Notes under the pieces: model-generated
The model's input: the letters and a program-made list of their open reading frames with translations, nothing else
What the model was told of the DNA's origin: nothing
Databases searched by the model: none
Position numbers and translations under genes: made by a program
Shown here: piece by piece, positions 22,999-33,162 of the stretch
How positions within the stretch are numbered: the first letter of the stretch is position 1
How the letters are laid out: every line of letters starts with the position of its first letter
DNA from: Hortaea werneckii
Lineage: Eukaryota; Ascomycota; Dothideomycetes; Mycosphaerellales; Teratosphaeriaceae
Assembly: GCA_037044905.1 (NCBI GenBank)
Contig: JBAOKB010000086.1
Coordinates: 35,854-99,853 of the forward strand
Direction of reading: 5' to 3'
Length of the DNA stretch: 64,000 bases

Positions 22999-23535
22999 AT
23001 GCCCGAAGCAGTCCAAGTCCTCCTCAAACGCCGCCCGGGCACATCAGTCGCTGAGTTCCGGGCATACTACCAAAGCCACCACGCCGAACTCGTTCTACCC
23101 TGGTGCAAAGCGAACGGGGTAACCTACTATGCCCAGGTAACCACTTCTTCGAGCCCATTCCGACCCCGGGAAAACTCCAATCCCACCCTGACTCTCCCCG
23201 CTCTCTAAATCCACGGCCCACTTAACTGGACAACAACCAGCCCAAGCGCCAACATCAACCTGGCAAACTGGGACGCAGCAGCCGAAATGGTGTTCCCGCC
23301 GCGATTCCACCTCGTAGAAATGGCTGAAAGGGAATACTACGAGTACATGATCTTACCAGATGAGAGGAAGTTCTTACTGGATGAGGCGAGACGACATATG
23401 GTGGTGGTGGCGGCAGGAAGTGTTGAAGGGAAGAAGGTGGAGATTATTAAGGACGGGGTTGTGGTGTTGGGAGAGGGAGTGGGAAGGGGAGTGGGAGCGG
23501 GAGCGGAGTGGAGTGCGAGAGCGGTTGGGGCTTGA
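22999..23535 (+). CDS. EthD-domain protein with an apparently lost 3' splice site
   Basis: Small EthD-like (dimeric alpha-beta barrel) protein; family members are linked to degradation or polyketide pathways, function here unknown. Exon 1 (22999-23136) encodes MPEAVQVLLKRRPGTSVAEF through VTYYAQ. The homologous continuation IHGPLNWTTT...INLANWDAAAEMVFPPRFH starts in phase at 23209 and is open to the stop at 23535, giving 154 aa if joined. The stretch between (23137-23208, 72 bp) starts with GTAACC and ends CTGACTCTCCCCGCTCTCTAA: branch site and pyrimidine tract are perfect, but the last two bases are AA rather than AG. No other AG joins the two halves in frame. Read unspliced, a TAA at 23206-23208 cuts the protein to 69 aa. 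So this is either a recently inactivated allele, a base error in the assembly, or a rare non-AG acceptor. Confidence 0.6.
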
Positions 23536-24122
23536 GGAGGTGATGCTGGAGCTTCGAAGTGAGGGAGGGAAGGAGGAATTGTACGATGAAGAAGATGCAG
23601 CAGAGAAGGGAGTGATGGTTTCGGCGGTGGTGTTTTCGTCTTGGTCACTCGCCGTTACCAATCCTCCCTTGAACTAGGTTAAAATGTTAGAGTCTTACGA
23701 TTGCGGTTTTCTGGAGACAAGTCGAGACCGGCAAAGAAATTATCGGTCCAGATATGATGTGATGTGAGCTGTAAAGACAAATTCGGAATAGGAAAGCCAC
23801 AGCAATGGAAATGCACAGATGTGCACTGTTGGGCTCAAGCATGTGATCGTCCGAAAATTTGTCTCAGAAATCACATCACCAAAGGAATGAGATCATGAAT
23901 CAAAGGTGGGAATGGAAGCACCGAGGCTTCTCTCCTCATCTCCAGGAAGCTTGACGTTGGAGATCATAAACTTTAATTTATCAATCTCTACACTTAATGT
24001 ATGATTGCAGCTCCCATTATTTTAAAAAGACGTCTCCGAAACATCCTCCGCTTGATGCTGAGCTGAGTACCTGTTTTATTACTCCGACAACCTCCCACTA
24101 GTCTTAAGAGACAATATCCAAA
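23536..24122. other. intergenic region upstream of the HsbA-like gene
   Basis: 587 bp, AT-richer than its surroundings, with the promoter of the HsbA-like gene. No frame with coding character and no repeat recognised. Confidence 0.4.
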
Positions 24123-24821
24123 ATGCAAGTCATAAAACTCACCCTCCTCGCTATCTGCACCCCTCTCGTCTCCGCCCGCCACCTTCTCACACTTAAACAC
24201 CGCTATAACTCCGGCACCGACCTCCTCGTAAACGACTTGCTACGTCTCGACGAAGCGATCAAAACCATCACGACCGCCGCGAACGGCTACACCGGAGGTC
24301 AAGAAGGCTATGAAGCGATCCGAGAATCATTCGCAGAAGTCAACCGGACGAACCGGATAGCTTACCGGGATGCCATGACTATTATGCCACGTAAGTCCAC
24401 CAAAACCATGGTCCAGGACCAGGACTAAGATAAATAACGGACAAACCCCCCTTATCGCCAATGGACAGAAACGATAGAAGAAAGCAACCAAATCATCTCC
24501 ATAGTCAGCGACCCGATCGCCCCGGACATCACCACAGCCGTGGATGCGGTAATCGCCAAGAAATCCCTCATCGACGAAGCCGGTTTCCGTCAAGAGACCG
24601 CCGATGGACTGAACCTGATCTCCTACGACCACGACACATTAAGTTTGGTGGCTGTCGCGCCCAAGTTGAATCCCCTGACGATCCCTGCGGCTGCGGTGCC
24701 AGTGCTGCGGATCGATTTGGATTGGAGGCGGGGGGTCGCGGCATTTGGGGGTGTGCCTTTGGCGCCTTTGACTAAGGGAGGGTTGCAGGAGGCTTCTGAT
24801 CAGGGCGGTGCTGAGCAGTAG
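24123..24821 (+). CDS. secreted HsbA-like (hydrophobic surface binding) cell wall protein
   Basis: Secreted helical protein of the hydrophobic surface-binding protein A / cell wall galactomannoprotein family, which coats hydrophobic surfaces or sits in the wall. Exons 24123-24390 and 24469-24821 join across a 78-bp GT-AG intron (phase 1) to give 206 aa. Residues 1-18 (MQVIKLTLLAICTPLVSA) are a signal peptide. The mature part shows the family pattern: LLVNDLLRLDEAIKTITTAA with a GYTGG turn, then after the splice a run of DPIAPDITTAVDAVIAKKSL, DEAGF, and a PLTIPAAAVPVL segment. No cysteines are present in the mature chain, as in HsbA. The C-terminus is Gly-rich (EASDQGGAEQ). No GPI signal is evident. 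The call rests on pattern, not on a strict signature. Confidence 0.72.
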
Positions 24822-25514
24822 TGAGATATAGGACATGGGGAAGGCGGGGATGGAAGATGATTTATGCAGTGCTCATCCGATCAAGGGGTTGCCCATTGCG
24901 GATTTCCAGTTTTACTGTTTAATCGCAGTTGGTGCGAGTTGGGGTGATTGGAACTGTTGCCGCGATTTTCAAAGGAAATTGTTACTGTCATCACGGAAAC
25001 TCGAGTTCATGTGGTCTTCTTGTTGGCGAGAATATTGCCACAGCGTCATCCCGTCGTGGGTCTGAGGAAGTGTTGCGACCAAGTGGAGGCCAGCGGCCTT
25101 CTCAGATTTCTTCTATCGGCCACATGATCATCTGCAGCAATTTTTGGAAGTGACATTCGACTGTGTTGCCTGAATACAATACCAAGTGAGGAAGTTAGTT
25201 CGTCCGGATGTGTAAATTGAGCAGCTGGCGCGACAGTTCCGCGACGGTTTGCGATTGTTGCTGTGACGACAAATCCCGATAAACAATGGCCCATATCGCG
25301 CAGGTACTAATCAGAGCATCTTTCACCGATAATGCATAGGCTGCTGAAATAAGTATGTATAGTGAAAGGGACTGTGACGTATAATGTCTAGCATGAGACA
25401 CATGTTCACCTGACGTTTGCTTTGTAGTGGCTTGCTTTACCTTTCCTCTACTATCTGTTCCTACACATACCGTTAAGATCATACCTTATTGATGCGTATG
25501 AACACCACTCAAAG
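24822..25514. other. intergenic region between HsbA-like and nuclease genes
   Basis: 693 bp. Contains the HsbA-like 3' flank and the nuclease promoter. Short frames on both strands look random. No repeat or RNA gene seen. Confidence 0.4.
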
Positions 25515-26478
25515 ATGTTAAGACGTAAGGCCGGCCGATTATTTGCTCTGGTTGCTCTACCACACCTCGCAGCATGTTGGGGCAGTCTGGGCCATCGCAC
25601 AGTCGGCTACTTGGCCCAGCACTACTTCACCGATGCAGCCACGCAGCTATTTGAGGGACTGATAAACCCTTCGGAGCACTTTGACGTCTCTGATGCTGCG
25701 GTATGGGCTGATAGGATACGCTGGAGAAGACATTACACCGGGGGCTGGCACTTTATTGGTGGGTATCAAATACTTCTGTCTTACAGTCGAATACTTATTC
25801 GAGACAGATGCAAACGACAGCCCACCAGAGACATGCAACGTGAACTTCTCTCGCGACTGTGAAGAAGATAGAGGCTGCGTCGTCAGTGCCCTTGCAAACC
25901 AGACCGCACTCCTCCTAGACCTAGACCAAACTCGAACAACCCGCAACGAGGCCTTCAAGTTCCTCCTACACTTCGTAGGCGACCTCCACCAACCTCTTCA
26001 CACCGAAGCGCTCGACCGCGGTGGGAACCAGATCCAAGTCAAGTTCGACAACAGGCATTACAACCTGCATAGCGTCTGGGACACTGAGATCCCACTGAAG
26101 ATGCACGGACTCACTCACAGTCCTGGAACGGAGGGAGAGAAGGTGCTCGCGAAACGTTGGGCACAAGAGCTATACAACAAACATGAGAGCGCCGACTTCC
26201 GTGTAGCTCAGAATGAAAGCTGTGATCCCATGGCCAACACTGCAGCGGCGCAATCTTGTGCACTGGAATATGCCACGGAGACGAATCAGCTTATTTGCTC
26301 TTATGTGCTTCAGCCGGGGCTTGAGTGGCTTGAGAGCAACGATCTCGGAGGCGAGTATTATGACGGTGCGAAGACGATTGTGGAGGACCGGATTGCTATC
26401 GCTGGGATGAGGTTGGGGATGTGGGTTAATGCGGTAGCTTATCCTCTAGGGTCGAGTAGGCTGTCTACACAAACATAG
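25515..26478 (+). CDS. secreted S1/P1-type zinc nuclease
   Basis: Extracellular single-strand-specific nuclease / 3'-nucleotidase with a trinuclear zinc site, used to scavenge nucleotides. Exons 25515-25758 and 25808-26478 join through a 49-bp intron (GTGGGT donor, phase 1) to 304 aa. The signal peptide ends just before Trp22, so the mature enzyme starts WGSLGHRTVG, which matches S1/P1 nucleases where the N-terminal Trp is itself a zinc ligand. Other ligand motifs are VSDAAVWADRIR, GWHFIDANDSP across the splice junction, HFVGDLHQPLHTEALDRGGN and NLHSVWDTE. Cys pairs near CNVNFSRDCEEDRGC and CDPM...SCALE are the usual disulphides. Length and motif order are complete; nothing suggests damage. 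Confidence 0.94.
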
Positions 26479-27247
26479 TGTGCCGTACTCGGCAGGTATA
26501 TACGCTGAAATGAATCGGAATATGAGATGTGGAGCCAGGATCTCAACTCAAATGTTTGCTGTAAAGTCAGACCATTGCATAATGCTGGTCTGCTGTTCTA
26601 CCTCTCTGGGGCCAACATTGCTCTATGTGAATGGAGAAGTATTCGATGTGGAACACCATCCGACTGAATATGCAAGTTGCAGCCATCGTCCATTTATAGC
26701 CCTCCACGAGCGCTGCAGAACGCTGGCGCAGAAATACTCTGAAGATGCCTCTCACCATGGTAAGCGCACTAAGAAGCGCTGCTTTCCTCCCAAGCTCTAT
26801 CCCAGCCGCTCTGATACCATTCGGTGTACTCAAGCGTCGTAACGAGCAGCTCGGGATGATTAAGCTCATAAACCAGCGTACAATAAGGTGAAAGAAAAGC
26901 ACCAGGAAACCTAACATCCGTCCTCTGATAACACCAGAATTCATTCTGGAAAGATTACCCGTGGCCAGAAGAGAACGCACGAACAGCAAAGCCCAGAATT
27001 TCTAGGAGCCGCAGTAGAGCTTGACGGAGCCAGAGCATATACTAGATCCAGTATCATCTCATGTCATCTTTTCCATACCGGCCGATCTTGTCCATGCCGT
27101 CCAGCATTCGAGCAACAACCATAACGACTGCAATCGGATTGCTACTTGGATGTAAGACGCATGGCTAGGGTTCGTGGGCTGTTTATATCTATTAACAGCG
27201 ACTTATCATATTCTAGCATACATCGGTAGCAGCACTCTTTCGGCTAC
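26479..27247. other. intergenic region with a gene relic
   Basis: 769 bp between the nuclease and a minus-strand membrane-protein gene. Apart from the putative relic at 26769-27038 no coding signal was found. Confidence 0.4.
26769..27038 (-). pseudogene. possible gene relic of unknown family
   Basis: On the minus strand a frame starting at 27038 reads MLWLRQALLRLLEILGFAVR and continues to a TAA at 26957-26955. The same frame then resumes immediately (SFQNEFWCYQRTDVRFPGAF, then LSPYCTLVYELNHPELLVTT and EWYQSGWDRAWEESSAS) to a TAG at 26769-26771. The second part has a protein-like, aromatic-rich composition, while competing frames do not. I do not recognise the family. It could be a degraded gene with one stop, a 3' exon of an unrecognised spliced gene, or chance. 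Confidence 0.3.
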
Positions 27248-29486
27248 TCAAGTGTTCCCCTGGTGATTGACGATGATGTCCGGAGTGTTGAAACCCCGGC
27301 TCCCATGCAGCGAATTAACAGGTTCCAGCGTCAACGGCGAAGATGACAGACCATCCTGTGTAGAGCTCCGCTGTGGTATAAAGACTGGTGGGAGCTGACG
27401 TGGGATCTCCAGCGTATCGCTCCGGTGCCGTTGGCCCTCACGAGGTCCAGTGGTACTTCTTGCCCTTTCAATGGGATGTGCACCATTGGGCGTTGTTGAG
27501 GGCGTCCCGGTAGGTACTGACCTGATCGAGTCATCCGATGCTCTTGTGGACCCGGCGTATTTGGTCATAGTGCGATGAAGATCTTCATCTCTCCAATGCT
27601 GTCCAGGTATAGTGGGATACCTGGTAGTGCTTCGCTTGAATCCCGAGTCATCGAAATGCTTCCGCGCTGGACGCAAGAGGTCACTGAGATTTATCAATCC
27701 TTTTGCGACTTCTCGAAGTACTCTCGAGGCCAAAGTCAAGTCTCTTGGTTCTGTGGAATACATTGCTCTTCTCTCCTTCTGTACAGCATCTGCGAGGAGC
27801 ACCCATACCGACCCTAGAACCGCCAAAGCAGTCCCGATAGCGGGTGCCCATTGGCCTGGGGGGACCATGGTTAGCGAACGGTCGAGGAAGCTGACCTGTC
27901 AGATAGCTTACCGACATTGGCCATAGGCTCAGTCTGATATCTCATTTGAGAACTGAAAAGGTTACGTTCACCAGCAACTAGGATAGCAAAGACGGCGCCA
28001 CCGAATAAGATGATCTGCAAATACTTTCCCAGAGACTCGGATATCCTACGTTTCTTCGAATCAGGGGCATTCCTTTTCTTTATCTGAGAATCGTTGGCAA
28101 GTCGAGTCAGCACCTCTTCGGAGAATTGGCTGTGAGCAACCCCTTCCACAATGATACACTTCACATCTTCTCGCTCGAGCTCCATGAGATCTGCATATAC
28201 CCGGGAAGTAGTATCGACTCCTGAGCTTTCAACGTTGATCTCGAAGACCTGGATTTGCGAGCCTCTGATTTCGAAAGTGTACTTGGTGAGCATAGACTGT
28301 CTGTGAAGATGATGCAGCAGGCCAGTGGAACCAAAGGCTTGCATGTGCTGTGTAGAGTGGCTGTCATTGACATCCTCGACATGCGTTCCGACCTCGTTCG
28401 CCATCGGTGAGGTTGAGCCATCCGAGCCCTTTTCTGCATGCAAGCGAATGATCCCAATTCTAGCACAACTTCCCAAAGGCTCCAGAAGCTCCATGAGGGG
28501 CTGTGACAGTCCATTATCCGGCTGCACGAGAACAATTGATGCTCTCATGTTCAGTGCGCCCTTGCCCCATCTGGTTGCCCAGCTATTCTTGAAGAGCTGG
28601 AACCCAAGCGAGGCAGCGAGCAGTACCCCGGGAATGCAACAAGCTGCAGCAACCAGTATTGCGGCATGGCTGTTCAACTTTGTCGGGGCAGGGACAACAT
28701 AAATATTGTCTGCCGAGCCGCCTCGCACGGGCGAGAATGGACCACGGTCTTGATCGCATATCAGACCGCAGGAGGCGTGCCCAAAAGGAAACTTGTTGGG
28801 ATCACCGGAGATCTCATTGCCTGAGTCGTCGTGCGTGCAATGGAAGGTTTCGATCCGGAAGAACTCGACGATCAGACTCAAAAGACCTAAAAATGATCTC
28901 AGCCTTCAATAGCGAGAGCCATCTGGCTTCTCCATTACTTACCAGCGACAACGAAAACCGACCAGACGAAGATGGCATTACGGCCGTGATCTTTGAAGTA
29001 TGTGCGTGATACCCTTGCCGTCATAGGGGCGACGAGTATGGCGATGGCGCAAAATTGGAAAGCGCCGTAAATATCCAGATCGACGGCCCCTGAGAGGAAT
29101 CAGACAAGAAAACTCGAATCTTGGTTAAAGGCTCACCATCGATATGAACAGTCGCGAGGACGATGCCATGAAGTGCAGCGATCACGGGAAATAGCAGTGC
29201 TGCGGCTAAGCATGCGTTGCGCAGCCAATCTACCTTTCGAGCGAAAATACAGGCTGCGACGAGGACATAATATCTGGCCCACATCAGCCTCAAAGCCATG
29301 AGTCTTTCTATTGAGGTTGGGAACTTACAGAGTTCTCGATCCAGGCCCATATTGACCACTGACAGGCCAAGCGCAAATCACGTCCACGCCATAATCGAAT
29401 GTGTCGTTAGCTGAAGACGGATGGGGCTGTACGATTGTCCGTGGGTCCAATTCGAGGTTCGGTTGGCTGCAAGGGATGCCCGGCAT
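27248..29486 (-). CDS. conserved fungal multi-pass membrane protein of unknown function
   Basis: Five exons: 29486-29329, 29273-29137, 29089-28943, 28886-27912 and 27855-27248, separated by 47-56 bp GT-AG introns; the joined frame is 675 codons (674 aa). The start at 29486 (MPGIPCSQPNLELDPRTIVQ) was found by following the frame upstream across the first intron. The N-terminus is lumenal or extracellular with an FDYGVDVICAWPVSGQYGPG segment, then several membrane helices (YYVLVAACIFARK, ACLAAALLFPVIAALHGIVL, GAFQFCAIAILVAPM, NAIFVWSVFVVAGLLSLIVE), a Cys-containing loop, a helix near ILVAAACCIPGVLLAASLG, a cytosolic domain of about 220 residues, and two more helices before a Ser/Thr/Pro-rich tail. 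I recognise it as a layout seen in many Pezizomycotina hypothetical proteins but know no function. Divergent from the transporter gene. Confidence 0.75.
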
Positions 29487-30322
29487 ATCAAGATAGGTGG
29501 AAGTCGCCAGTGTGTGCGTCTAGTAGAAGTTTAGGAGAGAATGCAGCCATATTATGCTAGACATGTAAGAGCAGGATGTAGATAGGAGGGATGTTCGTGC
29601 GGTCGAGTTGCACCCAGCCGTCCCTGCAGGACATCAACAATGAGCGAGTAGCCTGTCGTCCAACTTAGTAGCTGATTGCCCTTGACGTCGTCTGGTTGCC
29701 TTGACGCAAATGCACTGTGAGGCCGCCCAAAGTTCCGGTCAATATTCACCTCAAGGACCGTCGCCTTACTTTGATCACGTCTAGAAGAAGAGATGGTCAC
29801 ATGTCAGATTGTCAATCGCAGCGGCGGCCGGTGAAGCTGCGCCACGCTTAAGCGGGTGAGACGGGTTAATCGTATTGGGTAGCCCGCTATCTGACTTGTC
29901 GCGGTACGGCTGAGGATTCTCAGGTCACGGGGGTCATATGCAAGTGTTTGTCATGCCGGCATGAATTGGTAGGGCGGCGGCTGGCGCAGGATTTGCACAG
30001 CCTCCATCTTGTTATTTCCATGGGTCAGCTAGTACCAGGCGGTCTTGAAGCCGATGAGGCATTCATCTCTACCTTGTGTATCAGTCTGGCATAAGGATTG
30101 GCGAAGATCCGACTTCAAGGTTTCTTGATGCCGGTGGTCCAAGCGTCTCAGGACGACATTCCGACACCTCATCGGCCAGCAAGGTTTTCCACACCGGACA
30201 CATTCAGACATTGGGTAGCCATTATGAATATCCGACGAACCTCAGAAGCCGAATGACACTATCCAGTCATTTTCATGTCAAGCGTTGGTGTGAAGAACGG
30301 CGGCCCTTGATCAATCGCCACC
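29487..30322. other. divergent promoter region
   Basis: 836 bp between two divergent membrane-protein genes. No coding frame, repeat or RNA gene was recognised. Confidence 0.4.
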
Positions 30323-32555
30323 ATGGCAGGCGAGCTTGACACCAGCCAGATCAAAGATTGGCGCTCCATTGTCACCCTGATTGTCTTCGTAATCACCAGT
30401 ACGCTGTTAAAATGACATGAAGGCGACTGTAGCTGATGGAGCCTTAGACATCATCGTACTCGTCCCCTTTAAATTACCAATTCCTGTTCCCAAGTCCTGG
30501 CGAGCGACTCTAATCCGAGGTGCGAGAAGGCTTCGTATCACAACGGAAAAGTCCAACCAGGATGCTCTTCATAGAAATGAACACAGAACACCGGATTCCA
30601 GTGTACTGGGCATCTCCTGGGTTCTGGTTAAGTTCCCAATGGACTTTGTCACGGCAAGTCTTGTCTATGAATGAAGCCGCAGAGCTGCCTGCTGATTCTC
30701 TGAAGGCACCACTGATTGCTGACCTCTTCTTACTGGCAATCTTAGCCATCGGTCGCCAAGAAGTCCACGATGGCACAGTAGGAGTGGACAACATCCACCC
30801 CATCGACATCATGGTTTTCTTTCTAACCTTGGCATACATTGCCATTTCTATTGACGCATCCGGACTTATCCGATATTTGGCCTTCCGTGTCCTTAAAGCA
30901 GGAGGGCGTCATGGAAGACTGCTCTACTTTTATCTTTACACCTTCTTCTTTGTCTTGACCGGCTGTATCGGAAACGACCCGGTCATCCTCTCAGGGACAG
31001 CATTCTTGGCCTACATGACAAGAGTATCCAGTAACATCGAACGGCCTAGGGCATGGATCTACATGCAATTTGCAACTGCAAACATCGGATCGGCTATACT
31101 TGTTTCTTCAAATCCAACCAACCTCGTACTTGCCGGTGCTTTCGACATCAAATTCATCCACTACACCGCGAATGTGATCGTGCCTGTGCTGATAACAGCG
31201 ATTGTCCTCTTCCCGTTTTTGCTCTGGATACGATTCAATGACGAAGCCCTGATCCCAAGACAAATCAAGATGCACGAACTCCCGGATGAAGTACTGGATG
31301 AAGACCCCATTAACCCTAACATCCCGGATTCGAGAGGAGACACGCACGAGAGACAACTGCAAGAAATCCTGAACCCCTTCCTAGACAAAGTTGGAGCTGT
31401 GGCAGGTTCTGTGATCATGGCAGCAACCCTTATAACCATCCTAGCGATCAACGCTGCGAGTCAAAGGGGCAGCGAGACCCCAGTATTCTATATTACCCTC
31501 CCTGCAGCTTTCGTCATGCTATGCTGGGACGTTGGCTACGGATGGTGGTTCCGGGACAAAACCCGACCAATAGCTCGCCGAGCACGACTCATCGAGCGTG
31601 CGAAGCAAGAAGAGCGACGAAAAGTCAATGCCGAGCACGCAGCGATCGAGAAGACGGATGGGAGATTTGACCTGGCACCTATGAGTCCTGCCACAAACGT
31701 TGCCAGCACGAGTGCGATCCCTGACGAAGTCACCGGCACTCCGAATGCAAAAGCACAAGTCCATGACGAGGTGCAGACAGCTGGGGCAGAAACCACAACA
31801 TCAGACCCGCAGAGGCAAGCGCACCTTTCCGACCGAGAAATCGACGATAACCGAGCCGAGCACGGCAAACGACTCTTAGAAAAAGATCACGAGAAGATCT
31901 CTCTCCAGCTCCTACTTGAAGACGCCGCCTGGTGGCTCCGTGAGACCTTCCCGACCGTGGCGGCAGTCCTGAACCACCTCCCCTGGAAACTCGTCCCATT
32001 CGCGTTTTGCATGTTCGTGCTTGTGCAGGCACTAGTGACGAAAGGATGGGTGCCGGTATTTGCTCACGGCTGGGATCACTGGATCGAAGCGACTGGAGTA
32101 GTCGGCGCGATCGGCGGGATGGGGTTTCTGGCGGTGGTGCTGTGTAATGTATGATCTCAGCCCTTGCACTTTTTTTCGCCGAAACATAGTCTTTGCTGAC
32201 ATTGAAACAGTTCGCTGGTACGAATATAGGTACAACCATCTTGTTGTCGCGCGTCGTGCAGGAGTGGGTGTCTATCCACCAGAGTAACGGGATCGCCATC
32301 CCGCAACGGACATTTTGGGCGACGGTGTACAGCATGGCGATAGGGGTTAACTACGGAGCGTTCAGTACGGCATTCAGTGCCTCACTTGCTGGTCTATTAT
32401 GGCGAGACATTCTCCAACGCAAGGAGATACCTGTGCGCAGTTTGGACTTTGCATGGGTAAATTTGCCTATCATTGCAGTGACGATGGTGGTTGGTTGTAC
32501 TGTTCTCATCGGAGAAGTATACCTGACACGAGATACGACGCCTTATACTGGATAG
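30323..32555 (+). CDS. NhaD/ArsB-like (citrate transporter domain) ion transporter
   Basis: Multi-pass transporter of the citrate transporter-like / NhaD-ArsB ion superfamily; fungal members are annotated as Na+/H+ antiporters or arsenite-type carriers, so the substrate is open. Exons 30323-30398, 30448-30653, 30706-32148 and 32211-32555 give 690 codons (689 aa). Intron 2 (30654-30705) begins GCAAGT, a GC-AG intron, required to join FPMDFVT to APLIADLFLLAILAIGR. Helices include RSIVTLIVFVITNIIVLVPF, IADLFLLAILAIG, DIMVFFLTLAYIAISIDASG, the FFFVLTGCIGNDPVILSGTA motif and ILVSSNPTNLVLAGAF, the two last being the conserved re-entrant signatures. A cytosolic loop of about 170 residues (HELPDEVLDE, then RRARLIERAKQEERR) separates the two halves. 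The second half ends with FAGTNIGTTILLSRVVQEW. Structure is complete. Confidence 0.85.
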
Positions 32556-33162
32556 AACGAAGATAGAGATGTAACGAGATATGCCTCACAACACTGTCTG
32601 CAGACAGATCAAGACGTTCGATTGAAAATGGTTAATCGCATTTAGGTCGTGCCGACTTTGAGCTAACTTGATCAGATCGGATCATCCAATGAATGCAGCG
32701 CTCGATCTTTTCAGAAGCGATAGGACGTATCATCGTTATACAACTAACCTTGGAAGTAAAGTATGGACAGTAGATGATTGACGCTTCACCTCCGCGGACG
32801 CAGCTGATGGTGCTTGTTCCCGTCGCCACCGGGTATCTCCGCTTTTGTTTACTGCCGGCATCTTGGCCTCCAATGCGACCGACAAGTCCAACGGTCGGAG
32901 ACATCATATTGCTGTACATTATACCGTCCTTCCACAAACGGCGTGAATTGTGGTATATTTCAAGGGCGCATCAATCAGATCACGTGCGGTGAAGCTGTAT
33001 CGCAGTAGCCTCCCAGAATCACACCAACGATACCGATAACGAATCGCATCGCAACGCAACGCAACGAAACACAACGGCGCATCTTGAGCGCATGACTACA
33101 GGTCGCACGTAGACCAACTTCATCCCGTAGAGTCAACGTAGGCAAGGGTCGGGTAGAGCAAC
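32556..33162. other. intergenic region upstream of the DUF3405 gene
   Basis: 607 bp. Contains a CGCAACGCAACGCAACG repeat at about 33047-33066 close to the start of the next gene, similar to the one upstream of PEP12. No gene recognised. Confidence 0.45.
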
